A stretch of DNA of 64,000 bases from the NCBI GenBank assembly GCA_949130485.1, contig OX422199.1, positions 3,028,402-3,092,401 of the forward strand. Direction: 5' to 3'. The notes under the pieces are model-generated. The model did not search any database. It was not told the DNA's origin and saw only the letters and a list, made by a program, of their open reading frames with translations. The DNA is from Agelas oroides (lineage: Eukaryota > Porifera > Demospongiae > Agelasida > Agelasidae). Of the stretch, positions 1 through 11,983 are shown one piece after another (positions within the stretch are counted from its first letter, which is position 1; each line of letters begins with the position of its first letter). Both the position numbers and the translations under genes were made by a program.

Positions 1-691
1 AAGGGCTATATTGCTGAACTTGAGGGTGAGGCTCATACACGTGACATAGACATACTGCAATACTGTATCTGATATTCATGCATCTACGAAGAGTGTGTAA
101 GCCTCACCCTTAATGTAAGCTTAGCGATACCGCGCTTTGAACATGACGATGCAATATGTGGCTCTACACAGGACGATCACATGTGTATCTCTTCCTGTTA
201 TTGTGTTAGGCAGTCTCACATGTAGCTACAATGCTCAAAGCCAGTGTGTGTGACTACTACCATGCAACCAGGGGTATGCTTCTTGGCATTCATTGGGATT
301 CTTTCCTGGAATTAGAACATACCAGTTGCATTCTGTGAGTGTATTCACAGCACCCTAAGGGCCTCTGGTAGCCAAATAAGGTATGTCACATTTACAGTGA
401 TATAATGTAGGCAGAATGCAGCAGGAAGCTGGTCCAAGTGTGGCTGCCAGCTTTCGTCTTATTCAACTCTGCAGGGTGAACCTGAGCAAGCTGTCTGCAG
501 TTAATAGAGAGTTGCGCTTGTCGATCAACTTGTTTGGCTCAGCTGTACCACTGAGGGCAACTGAGAACGTCTAAAAGCATTTCACGGTCTGTGCTCTCTG
601 ATGCCCCAGTGTGACATCCTTGATAGCTTCTTTTTTTTTTAGTTCAACTGGCTTTTCCATTTTAGTCATAAGGATATTGACTTACAATGTG
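1..691. other. no recognisable gene
   Basis: I see no convincing coding exon, RNA gene or repeat in this stretch. It has mixed base composition with a short T run near 630-640. Confidence 0.5.
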
Positions 692-1012
692 TAGTCCCGT
701 ACCCCGCCCGCGCGCGCCTCCCGGCGAGAAACGGTCTGGTGAACGAAGTCGAATTTCTTGGGCTTATTCCCCAAAAGTGGTAATGACCAATGAGGTTGCG
801 AGATCGGTAATTATTACGTAGCACTTCCCTTACAACAGTAAAATTTGTTCATCTCAATTCGAGTATCCGTACCTTTTTTGAGCGGGTTGGCCGCAAAATG
901 TTTTGTGGTTGCTAGGTTACATTGTCGCTAAAGCGTGCGCTAGTCCAAGAAATTCGACTTGGTTCACCAGACCGTTTCTCCTCGTGAGAGGGTGGAGTCT
1001 GGGGACGAGACT
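692..1012. mobile_element. MITE family B, copy 1
   Basis: Non-autonomous inverted-repeat element of about 320 bp. The left end (AGTCCCGTACCCCGCCC, then GGTCTGGTGAACGAAGTCGA) is the reverse complement of the right end (TTCGACTTGGTTCACCAGACC to GGGGACGAGACT). Closely similar copies lie at 34758-35063, 41695-41998 and 43261-43609, and an inverted one near 28088-28330. It has no coding capacity. I did not find a clean target-site duplication. Confidence 0.75.
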
Positions 1013-1246
1013 ACCCACTGTGTGTGACACCTCGTTCTCAGGCCTCCCACGTGATGAATAAGCCCAGGTCTTCCCCATTTTTCACCACTCTTCCACTTCT
1101 GTGGCAGAGGCCTGGAAACGAGGCTAGCACAGTCCAATCTAAGCCAATCCACGTATTGTAACGTGGTGTATTCAACAGATTGTCATGTGATAAGAGTGGG
1201 AGTCACTCACTTTGTACATGTAGTTGTGTCTCCTAGTAACCTACAT

Positions 1247-1517
1247 GTGGAGCTACACTCTAACAGCATATACCACACCAGCTTATGACAGTTATGGGCC
1301 CTGGTCATATGGTTGTGGAGCTACACTCTAAGCAGCATATACCATACCAGGTTGTGACAGTTGTGGGCCCAGGTCATATGGTTGTGGAGCTACACTCTAG
1401 CACCATATACCACACCAGGTTGTGACAGTTGTGGGCCCAGGTCATATGGTTGTGGAGCTACACTCTAGCACCATATACCACACCAGCTTATGACAGTTGT
1501 GGGCCCTGGTCATATGG
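1247..1517. repeat. tandem repeat, four copies of 67-69 bp
   Basis: Four head-to-tail copies start at 1247, 1315, 1384 and 1451, each beginning GTGGAGCTACACTCTA and ending near GTCATATGGT. Copies differ by a few substitutions and small indels. No function is suggested. Confidence 0.9.
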
Positions 1518-1749
1518 TAGTGTCTAGGCCATCCCTGGAAGGGACTCATAAGAATCACTATTTCAGGTTCAGAGGGTAACCCTTGTTGGCTGCACTGGCT
1601 TGCAATATACAGTGTAAAGCACTTTATTGAGATATAAGCAGGAAAATCCTCCTGGGGAGTGAGTATCAATGTGTATAAGGGACTATACTCTAGCAGTCTA
1701 GGACATAACACTTGCAGTCGTAACAATAAACTACTTACCATGTAACTTA

Positions 1750-1857
1750 ATTACTAGTCGACTGCTCTTACTACCAGGACCCATGGCCAGGGAGTCTGAT
1801 TATTACTAGTCGACTGCTCTTACTACCAGGACCCATGGCCAGGGAGTCTGATTATAA
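1750..1857. repeat. tandem duplication, period 52 bp
   Basis: Two adjacent, nearly identical 52-bp units start at 1750 and 1802, both beginning ATTACTAGTCGACTGC. The near identity indicates a recent local duplication. Confidence 0.9.
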
Positions 1858-2750
1858 CAGGGGTATGTAGGCTAGAGATTGATTTAATTCAGCTGTCTTT
1901 TTCTCTGTGATTATACTGCCAATATACGTTATACCCCATCCATCGTTTCTCACCTAACACCTGTTCTGTGAGAAACTTGAGCCCATAGTGGAACTGCAAT
2001 ATGTTTCTCTCTCACATTTTGACTCCCACACCACACTCCCACAACTATTCCTGTTTCCTACTGGAAGTTCCCAGTCTAATGGTGTCAAACTTGATGTGGC
2101 ATGTAGATGATTTCTGAAACTACTTTTGTCTATGACTCCCACACTACCCTCCTCCCCCACAATCACTTCCATCCCAGTGTTGTCAAGTTTGATGTGGTAG
2201 TTGATTGGAAGTGGGCTCTTACACTACTGCTAGTACTCTACACATACTATGTCTGAAAGTCCCCGTTTTAGTGGTACCAAAGTGGCTGTGGTAGGAAGCT
2301 AACAAATTGACTCCCCCTGCTACATGTACATCTCCATAACAGCTTACACACCCAAACATGTGACTTTCACTTTTGGTTGTGAGGGTTATAAGCAGCCACT
2401 GAACGTTCACAACTAACAGGTACTGTCGTCTGCAAGGCCTTGCCACTGAAGATCTAGTCTCGTGACCAGCCGGAAAAACCTACGTAAAATCCGTCTGGTA
2501 ACGTTGGGCTCAATTCTGGGGCTTTTCTACTAACGACGGAGTTACATTCACACCAGGTAGGTAGTATGGTCCCTTGTGTAGTGTAGCCAGTTGAGACCTT
2601 CGTATACACTGTATGGGGCAGGGCGAGAGGGACACTCAGAGGTAGGTCTGGTGTACTTCATGACTTGCTTGTTGGTCAACCTGTCAGAGTTAACATACAC
2701 TACCTAAAATATGTGAACAGCATATGTTAGTTATCCCTTATACATATGGA
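1858..2750. other. no gene seen; weak internal repeats
   Basis: No supported gene. About 2015-2195 contains two diverged copies of a segment starting TATGACTCCCACAC or similar and ending in a GTCAARTTTGATGTGG-like motif. Small open frames here look like chance. Confidence 0.4.
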
Positions 2751-2817
2751 CAAGAGCGCATAAGAACGGGCGGAGTTACACGCTCTTACTCTAGCTGCCT
2801 GTTCTTATGCGCTCTTG
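2751..2817. mobile_element. MITE family C (CAAGAGCGCAT ends), copy 1
   Basis: 67-bp palindromic element with ends CAAGAGCGCATAAGAAC and its reverse complement. Flanks ATATGGA (2744-2750) and ATATAGA (2818-2824) match at 6 of 7 bases, consistent with a target-site duplication. Relatives lie at 14166, 15913, 24451 and 43675. Confidence 0.75.
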
Positions 2818-3108
2818 ATATAGACTATTGCACATGACTCAGCAGACAGCTATGCCATGAATGTAAACAAGTATGTGTGGGAGACCTTATAAGAATGCCT
2901 ACTTATAGGCTAATTAGGTGAATCCAAGCACTATCTAGGCTGCCGAGCAGGCAATGAGTGTTTCAGTCCAATGGAGGAAAGAGTGTGATTTTCAAAAACA
3001 GTGCTTCACTGTTATATTAGCCTTACAGTAAAGCAGTGTTCTGGACCCTGAAAGCAATCTCCATGATTTAAATACCTCTGCAGATTCTGTCTGGACAAAA
3101 TACTGGCT

Positions 3109-3152
3109 TAGCCTCGTTCCCAGGCTCTCTCCTCGCCCCAGGAACCAGGCTA
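3109..3152. mobile_element. short foldback element family A, 44 bp
   Basis: Begins TAGCCTCGTTCCCAGGC and ends with a partly decayed inverse (CCAGGAACCAGGCTA). Flanking 9-mers ATACTGGCT (3100-3108) and ATTCTGGCT (3153-3161) match at 8 of 9 bases, a target-site duplication. Confidence 0.75.
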
Positions 3153-4173
3153 ATTCTGGCTATGTGAAATAAAGATTGTTTCCGAGTATTTCAGAATAGT
3201 GCTTAACTATTATATTCAACCTATGCCACTGTAAAGCATGTTCCAAAACTGAGTTCGATGTCGTCGAAACTGTCCATCAGAGTGAGTTCAGCCCCTTCAA
3301 ACTTGGTTTTGCCCCCTTTAGATTGAGTTCGGTGTAGTCGAACTGTACCAAACTGTCCATCAGAGTGAGTTTGGCCCCTTAGAACTTGTGAAAGCTGTCT
3401 GGCATGATTCAAACATATCTGCATCACAGTCTAATTTTGCAGTCGAGACCAACCGCGAAAATCAATGAATAAGCGTGCACGCAAGTCGACATCCGAGGTA
3501 AATTTGTTAGTTTAGTTTATGATCACTTTCAGTGGCTAGGCATTAATGAACTTTCCAGGAAAGCATAGCTACATAGTTCCATTGCAACCTTTGTTTTCCA
3601 AACCTGGCTTGTTCTAAGATACACCTGCCACCACTGAACTGCCTTGCATGTACATACCTGACACCTTTGCATGTGTACTGCTTCTGTTGGCCCTACTACT
3701 CACCTTCTATGTCCTGTGCACTACCAACTGCTATCAGGGTGTTCCAATACACATCAGAGAGTTCACTACACATGGTAGGCTTATGTGTACACACTGCAGC
3801 TTTGTAAAGCATACGGACACCATTATAGTTGTATCCAGTTTTGTCAGTGTTTCAATGTCCTATGTGACTATGTGAGTTCACAGCTGAGTACTAGTTTCCC
3901 ACTATTGCACTGTTGTGTACGAGAGTTGTATCCCCAGAGCAGCTCGAGTTACATGGGTGGGTGCTGTGTCGTCTAGGGATTGCAAGTTGTTTGTTGGTCT
4001 GTTGCTTAGCAACCATACACATACCCTACACTCAGGTTCAAAGTTGTGGTTGCTAGGTAACATAACAAGTGGTTATGAGGTTTCAACCTGAAATTTCACA
4101 CCAATTCTAAACTACGATGCTTGTAGTGTTCTTCAGAACACACCTGTCCAACACGAGGAATATAGGCTACTTA
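3153..4173 (+). other. mostly non-coding; possible signal or anchor exon at 3648-3770
   Basis: The ATG at 3648 opens a frame with a strongly hydrophobic run (CVLLLLALLLTFYVL, residues about 9-23), followed by a short Cys-containing stretch. The frame reaches a GT dinucleotide near 3771 in phase 1. That could be a signal-peptide or membrane-anchor first exon, but no partner exon is evident and it may be chance. About 3268-3380 also holds a direct duplication around the motif ACTGTCCATCAGAGTGAGTT. Confidence 0.2.
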
Positions 4174-4561
4174 TAGCCTCGTTCCCCGGCGAAAAACAGG
4201 GAAGGCCTGGGAGCATTCATCACATGAGTGGACGCAAGGTGGACATGGGGGGGAGGGGCTGATATTCAAATATATACATACTAAACTTGAAAGCGAGTTT
4301 CTTATCGGTCAAGACGAGTAGTTTCCATCACACTAAGGTCTGGAGTCTGAAAACGCGGTAGAGCGTTTGAACAATGCATGGTCCTGTGCGTTGTATTGGA
4401 AGTTGGGCCCCTCCCCGCCTACGTCCACCTCGCGTCCACCTGACGTCATTCACATGATGAATCCTCCCAGGCCTTCCCCGTTCTTCGCCGGTCTTCCGCT
4501 CCCGTGTATTATTGTGAACGCAAACGGAAGGTAAAACCGGGGAGGCCTGGGACCGAGGCTA
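4174..4561. mobile_element. foldback element family A, 388 bp
   Basis: Ends TAGCCTCGTTCCCC and GGGACCGAGGCTA in inverted orientation, with subterminal inverted matches (CAGGGAAGGCCTGGGAG against CCCAGGCCTTCCCCG). The 9-bp flanks GGCTACTTA (4165-4173 and 4562-4570) are identical. No open frame of note. Confidence 0.85.
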
Positions 4562-6289
4562 GGCTACTTACATGTACCGTAGTCTTACAGAATAAGCTCG
4601 TTTCTAACAAAAACAGATCAAGATGTTTGCAAGGTTGGTAGCAAGCTGTCAAGTGCAGAAAACATCATGCAGTAAGGAGTGAAAAAGATTTCCTGATATC
4701 GGTCAACTGACCTTATTTTGTCCCATCCCACTTGAGTCATATAGTGACACGCATTAAACAGGAGGAACTTAAGAGACCTTGCGAGTGACAACATGCATAG
4801 TGTATATATATTCTTTATCAACAACCCTCATTTCCCTGAAAAAGGTAGGCCTATTGTTAGATGCTGTACTAAGTTAACCACTGTGCAAGATGTGATACCA
4901 GGTTATGGATGTTCCTAGACAACTGGAGGTATGCCCAGTTACCAATTTGGCTGCTTACCCACAATGAAGAGGAGACATCAGTTTTGGGTCATTCCAGCCT
5001 TAGGTGTACGAACATGTGCAAGTGTTAATTTGTCAATTGTTAAGCAGCAGGGAAATTTTCTCTTTTCAAGTAGTCCGACATGTGATGCTTGATTTAATGT
5101 ACCACACAGAGACAGTCCCTCAATCTAATACTGTTCCATCACATCCTGGAGTTTGATTGGCTATAGCGCTGAGCTTGCCAATGCCAATGCAAACATGCTT
5201 TGAATATCTGATCTACACATGAGCCCTACCCTCAGTGGAAGCTCAGCGATACAGCACTTTGGACATGGTGATGTGGTTCAAATATGCGACGGAATTTTTA
5301 TCTTGTTTACATGTGTAGACAAAGTGTCTATTCCAGAGGACCAGGGTTAGGGTACTAGCAAGTTACTCCTTGAAATCTCCCTCATAATACATTTTGTGGA
5401 AATGTGTTTCAAAACCTTGCTGAAGTTTTCACTGAATCTAGCCATCATTCTTTGCTGCTCAAATGAATTGAATTGTGTGCAAAATCTGTTGCCAAATCTA
5501 CAGATTTCAAAATTTCGTACGGATATTTGGAGAGTAGTGAGACCCTCAAGTGTACCAATGAATGTGTCTTATTAAGGACTTTCCACCCTTGACCTCACAA
5601 CAGGTTACTAATCTACACTGTATGTATCCTGTTACATGTACAATGTAGGTTTCTTTGGGGAATTTGTGATTCTTATGAGGCTTACCTTGCTAGGTGGTTA
5701 CTAGGTGGTTGCTAACTAAAATGCTTTTTGTGTAAATCCACTACTGACCCACTCCTTCCTCCAGTACTGAATAGTGCAACAACTCACAGATATTGCACTA
5801 TGTAGTGATTAGAACTGGAGGCGGGGAAGGCCTGGGAACAGGGCTGCTTCACAGCAGAAATAGGTAAACAGATAATACCGTATAGCGCTAAATTTTCGAG
5901 GGTCTAAATTTTTGTGAATGGCGCTTTTTGAAGATTTCTTTGAAGCGAATTCGCTGTCTAAACCATGTGCACGCCACACACGTAATGTAGTATGGGTGTG
6001 GCATATACAAGCCAAGTTCTATCTAATACGCACTGTCACACTGTCGTCTGTGCTCGAGGTTGCAGCTGTCAGCAAGGCAATACCTACTTCGAAGGTATCT
6101 CTTTGGAGAGCTTCCCTTGCGGATTCGGCAGCATAGTCCCGAGATGTTGTCCATCGACGCTCTTGCACGTGAAAACTGTAGTTCAACTTGCAAAGGTATG
6201 TACCAGTGATTGGGGGAATAACCTTGGTTTGATAGGGTCAATTGAAACACCAAGTACCCCAAATACACAGGTCATTCTACCCTCATATT
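4562..6289. other. no gene supported; transposon fragments
   Basis: No convincing exon. About 5875-5925 (ACCGTATAGCGCTAAATTTT) resembles the terminus of a dispersed DNA element. An open frame at about 5992-6195 ends at a possible donor (CAAAG/GTATGTAC) but has no recognised homology. Confidence 0.35.
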
Positions 6290-6722
6290 TTGATTGCTGG
6301 TGGTATATGTGAAAGAGGAAGAGGGATCAAAAGTTGGGGAATTTTGATTGCTGGTGGTATATGTGAAAGAGGAAGGAGGGGGATCAAAAGTTGGGGAATT
6401 TTGATTGCTGGTGGTATATGTGAAAGAGGAAGAGGGATCAAAAGTTGGGGAATTTTGATTGCTGGTGGTATATGTGAAAGAGGAAGGAGGGGGATCAAAA
6501 GTTGGGGAATTTTGATTGCTGGTGGTATATGTGAAAGAGGAAGAGGGATCAAAAGTTGGGGAATTTTGATTGCTGGTAGTATATGTGAAAGAGGAAGGAG
6601 GGGGATCAAAAGTTGGGGGATTTTGATTACTGGTGGTATATGTGAAAGAGGAAGAGGGATGAAAAGTTGGGGAATTTTGATTGCTGGTGGTATATGTGAA
6701 AGAGGAAGGGGGGTCAAAAGTT
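6290..6722. repeat. minisatellite, 8 units alternating 54 and 57 nt, open in frame
   Basis: Eight tandem units. On + they read as an 18/19-residue repeat (ILIAGGICERGRGIKSWG, with an extra Arg in every second unit). All unit lengths are multiples of three, so the frame stays open across the array; the opposite strand is also open. The strict alternation gives a 111-nt higher-order unit present about four times. The surrounding frame (6242-6760) has no signal peptide or splice support. Expression is unknown; it may be a non-coding minisatellite. Confidence 0.85.
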
Positions 6723-8537
6723 CAAAGTGGAATGACAAATTGCATACCTTAAGTGTTTAGATCATGTCTAGGGATTTTTGCCTGATGGGACAGGAAATAC
6801 TACATGCATTGTTGTAGGGCAGGAAATGTCCCCGAATTAGATCATAGAATAGGGAATTATTATTTTCTGGTTGTAACTGAATGTAACAGCACACTGCTGG
6901 GCACTAGGTAGTGTTTGGTATTCACATGTGTACTCTTGTGACGTTTATGCAATGTTTCTATGGCAACCACAACACAGTGCTTCACATTGACCAATGAGAT
7001 TAATGATACTGATTGATTGTATTACAAAAAAATATTACAGTTTGATGTAGGTGTTTCTAACCAGTAAAATCGAACAATTTGTGATAACTTTGTTCATTTA
7101 CATGACTGAGTTGATGTAATGGTTTGGAATCAGTTGTGATGTAGTATGTATGGTGTAGTAAGGAATAATAATACCATATAACGGGAAATGTTCATATGGT
7201 GTAAAATTTTACGTGATCGAAATTTCAAGATGTAAACATGCAAAATAAAAAATTTTCAGCTGAAAATTTACTGGTAACATCAACCAGTGATTCTTGCATA
7301 TATTATGGCACAGCAAGATTGAAAGTGAAATTGACACTGTGTCAGTTTTTATAACACTTGGATGCCCTTCCAAATTGTTGAGGAACCTCAACTTATGCTA
7401 GATCTTGAGAATGTGGCCTACAGTGCCCTCCCATCTGATCACGATGACAACAGTGAAAGAGTCAACTCTGTTACCATCTAGCCTCTCACCATTTGCCTCA
7501 GTAGAAAATGACATATTGATATAAAGGGCAGGCCCGTAGGAAGCAAATTTAAAGTGGTCTGGCCATATTGTAGCATGAAGCACGCACATAATGTTCTGGG
7601 GCACGCCCCACCTCCCCTCCCCCCCACCCGGTGCCCTGCCCCTAGAAAATCGGTACCCCGCCCCTAGAAAATGTAAACAAATTGTTCTGCTCTCAAATTA
7701 CTTTTTAGGCCATTTTGAAGCCATTGTCACTGAATGCTAACGATTTGGTTGCAGCATGCAGTTACGCTTGAGAACAAGGCATTACTGTGTTACGTTCTTT
7801 ATTGTCTTCGCTGCCGTAATGTTATGCATATTCACGATCTATTGTGAGAAATTCACAAACTTACACTGCGACGGGGACTTGCCTTCAGGCAACAAAGTGT
7901 GCTTGCCTCCAACCCCGAACTGAAATCTTATGGATGACAGCTGTCTTCCGAGATCCCTGCTAGTGTACTCTTGGAGCAAGAATTGAACAGCCCGCCGAGG
8001 CTCATACGGCACTTTTGTGCAGGTTGGTTGCCCGAATATTGGTTCGGCGGCTGCCGGACCTGTTCCTACGGCCCTGAAGTGGCATGACAAATGCAAGCAA
8101 GACGTGTGTGTAAAAATTAAATTTGTTCTAGCAGGGATTCATGTAAAAATTTGCACCTACAGCCAAGCCACTATGTGGTACTCTTGGCCAAGTACAAAGT
8201 TGTGTCCATTGAGCTAAAAGTATTCAGTAGTGAAAACCAAGAGGCTAAATACGTAGCTATCTAGCAGCTGTAGACCATGGACTGTTACAAATGCTCTTGC
8301 TTCCCAAGAAGAGGTACAACTGAGGAAGCACCAAACTTTGATACCAACTACACAAGTATCCATAATGTCATTGTTCACAAAATATCCAGTTACCATCTCT
8401 ATGCTAACAACATAACTCTCTTCACAGCATGATGGCACTGTATTTACATGTCCTGCATGTTCTCACGCCCAAGCAAAAAGTGGGGAAGTTTCAGTGAAAA
8501 AAAAACACTTAATAGAATTACGGGGTTACTATAATTG
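6723..8537. other. no gene supported
   Basis: No convincing exon. About 7165-7240 resembles a DNA-element end (ATACCATATAACGGGAAATG). About 7527-7680 (GGCCCGTAGGAAGCAAATTT) is shared with 48627-48690, so it is a dispersed repeat. The remaining open frames are short and show no motif. Confidence 0.4.
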
Positions 8538-8947
8538 GGACGAGCCTGAGCGAGCCCCACACTACCGTGACTGCATTTCACACATGTGTGTATGTATGCT
8601 TGTTGGTTTGTTTGGACTGACCACTTACCGTAATTTTTAATTGAGCACATTTAAATATTTCACGATGATTGAATGTCCACGCCGACGTGTACTTCAGCTC
8701 ATAGATAATATAAACCTACGGTCATATTATCTATGGTGACAGACAGCAGGATGTACGCTGGCTTCAGGTACGCATTAATGACTACTCATTCATAGCAGGG
8801 ATTCCCCTGCTAGGTCATGGTTTGACTGTCAAGCTTAGCCCATGCCCATGTAGCCATAGTAGTCCGGCTGGACGAATCAGATGAGCTGCATGTCTGTGTG
8901 GGCATTCCAAATGCAATTTGCTACTTGCTCAGGCTCGCCCCAGGATG
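8538..8947. mobile_element. inverted-repeat element family D, copy 1
   Basis: The left end GGACGAGCCTGAGCGAGCCC is the inverse of the right end GCTCAGGCTCGCCCCA. The same ends and internal landmarks (GTATGTATG near the left, CTAGTATATAG just beyond the right) recur at about 60210-60900. No coding capacity. Confidence 0.55.
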
Positions 8948-9060
8948 ATTCAGCATCTTTCTAGTATATAGTCAAATATGACACAAGAGTATTGTAGCTA
9001 ACGTACAGTTAATTACGACATCACACAATCGTCCATATGACTATGGAAACCAACCTCCCA

Positions 9061-9213
<153 letters not shown>

Positions 9214-9240
9214 AATTATTCAGAGCTCTTGTATTACATG

Positions 9241-9388
9241 ATGGAAAACAGAATGAGATTGCGAACACGACTGCTGCTTTGTTTGGCCATTCTGCTTCTT
9301 CACATTAGATCAACTCTGGCAGATAACTGTACGACAGTTGAAACCCCCTGTAACTTATGTAGACAGTGCAATGGAGTGGTACAACGCT
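9241..9388 (+). CDS. exon 1: signal peptide and Cys-rich start
   Basis: Encodes a basic N-region (MRLRTR), a hydrophobic core ([12 protein letters not shown]) and a likely cleavage site after STLA. The mature start has a sequon (NCT) and a C-x2-C-type cluster (NLCRQCNG). The donor is CGCT/GTAAGTATCC, phase 1. Confidence 0.75.
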
Positions 9389-11841
9389 GTAAGTATCCTA
9401 TTTGTTTTGTCCCTTGTATACATCAATGTACTCCTCATGCTGTGAAACGGTGTACACATCTTGTCACTTGATGTACAGACACATCAGAATGCAGTTCCGT
9501 GTGTACAAGAGAGGGGGAGACCAAGTTAATGGGGGAAGGGGTGTATGAAATGTTGTGGATGAGCATACATGTATTTATACCACATTATAAGTGTTTCATT
9601 GGATGAACTGCGGAGTGTAAGGGGTCATATACTCCTGTTATGAAAAAATTGTACAATAATAGGTGCACAAAACTTGCATGATGTACCAGAATAGATTACA
9701 CAAAACTGAGTTATACTTTACTGTCTCCGTGTGGTATACATTGGATACCGTAAAATCGGGATATTAAGCACTGGTGCCTATTTTCGAAGTTAGCAGCCAG
9801 AATGGGTGCTTATTTTCATGGGGTGCTAGTAAACGCATGTAATTTTCTGGTAGCATGCAGCTGTGTGGGAATGGATTAGCTGTGTATATTTTAGGCCTAG
9901 AGGTTCTTTTTCTGCTAATTCCAATGTTTATAGCTTTTCTAGAACCAGAGATACATTCAGGAATCGATCGATTGTTGCCAACCTCTGCCCACCAACGTAA
10001 AGCGCTTGGGACCAACAATAACGAATCCGGGAGAGGTTTTTGCTAATTCCTGGATACGTTTTATCAAGAGGCCTTGCCTAAATTTCGGTTTTTATCCCGT
10101 GTCGATAACTTGCTTACAATCAGAGATAGACACTGGCAAAAAGGAGCCGCTACATTTGAAAAAGCTGAATCAGCAAATTCACTTCGTTTGCACGGTAACG
10201 GGTGCCTTTTCATGTGGGGTGCCTATTTTGGTATGGGTGCTTATAAACGCGATGTGGTTGTTGTAATCAAAATGGGTGCCTATATTCATGGGGTGCTTAT
10301 TTTGTGTGGGTCCCAATTTTACGGTATACATGTACTACCTATACAACGAGTATGAACATGATATAGATTGTTTATCCTCGGCTACATCTCGGGTAAACTG
10401 TCTAGTGGAGTGGTTTTATTACTCGTATTGGTAGTATGTCCAATACTTGTAATCTTTGTATTTATGCCAACCAGATTAATCCATAGGACTCAATATTGCT
10501 CTCCAATTCTCAACATACTACGAAACTCTAAAGCATGCTGTCATCTGTCTTCAGTAGCTATGTTTCGAGTAGCATTACATCATGGGTACATGTACATGTA
10601 CATGGGTATGTGATCACTGCATTCAAGGTACATGTACATGTATTTCCACAGATGTCATTGTTCTTTCTGTCCATTCACAGATGTTTTGTCTGGCACTTCG
10701 CAAGTGGTTCTAACCTGCGACCGTAATACTGGAAATGGTCCATGGTACCACATTAATGAGACAGACAATGCCACCATAAGCAGAAACAATCCTAAGTATG
10801 GAGGGGCCGACACCAGGCTGATAATCCATAATGTTGTTGGAGCAGATGAAGGACGATACCAGTGTCAAGTTGGTGACAGTGTTCAGACAGCTGGTTGTGT
10901 GTTTGTATTAGGTTAGTGTGCTTACCTTGCATATGCAATATGTTGTTGCTGAGCACAGCTAAGCAGAGTGAGGCTTGGTAATTGTGATGTAGGTATAGGA
11001 GGCGTGACGTACTAGGAGCCGTAACATACTAGGAGGCATAATGTAAGCATAGTGAGGCTCAAGGCTTGGTAGTTGCATCACAGTCTTGTCCCCACATGTA
11101 ATTTTAAATGTATGTCACGCTTTTGGCCCCCAGGGGACCCCCAGCAAGCTACAGGCACACGTGATCTCCATCACTGCTGATTAAGCCGTCATATTAGCTC
11201 CAGTTCAGTATAGCACTACTAAGCAGCGAGCGAGTTTGGCATGAACATCCAGCTTGACTTCCATACGTATCTCGCAATCTCATTGTAGATAGCACTACAG
11301 GGCAAGCAAGCGAGTTTGTGTGAGCTTCCAGCTCGACTTTCATCTGAATTGAATCGGCATAAGCACCCAGCTCGATCTACAGCACTCACCAGTTTCTACA
11401 CTCCTCTTACAAGCAGTGTATTGTCGTTTGTTTGCCCTAGCCGAACTCCCTCGCTTAGCAGTTCTAGACTGACTGACTGAAAAAGACGCTGAGCAGTTGC
11501 TTTCCACAAAGGCCTTTAAACAGCTACTGTTCAAGTACTGTCTAGCCACATACCCAGGCAATTGAACAGCCTAGGTACAAGGCTAAGGACCATCAGGTAG
11601 CTACATGTATTGTAGTCTCACTTAGTGGCTATGTCAATCAACAATAGTGGCCAGGCTCTGCTTTGTGTGTGAGGCTTTCTGCATGCATGTACCCTAGTAC
11701 CATGGGTGTAAGCGGCTTTGTGTAAGGATATTCACAGGGACTTTGGGTTTGAATCTTTACTGCATGATTATATTTCTCACTCTCTTGACAGCAGCCCACC
11801 TAAATTGCATAAATGAACCTTCTTTGCTTTTGTTTTTACAT

Positions 11842-11916
<75 letters not shown>

Positions 11917-11948
11917 TGCACACACACACATACACACACACACACACG

Positions 11949-11983
<35 letters not shown>

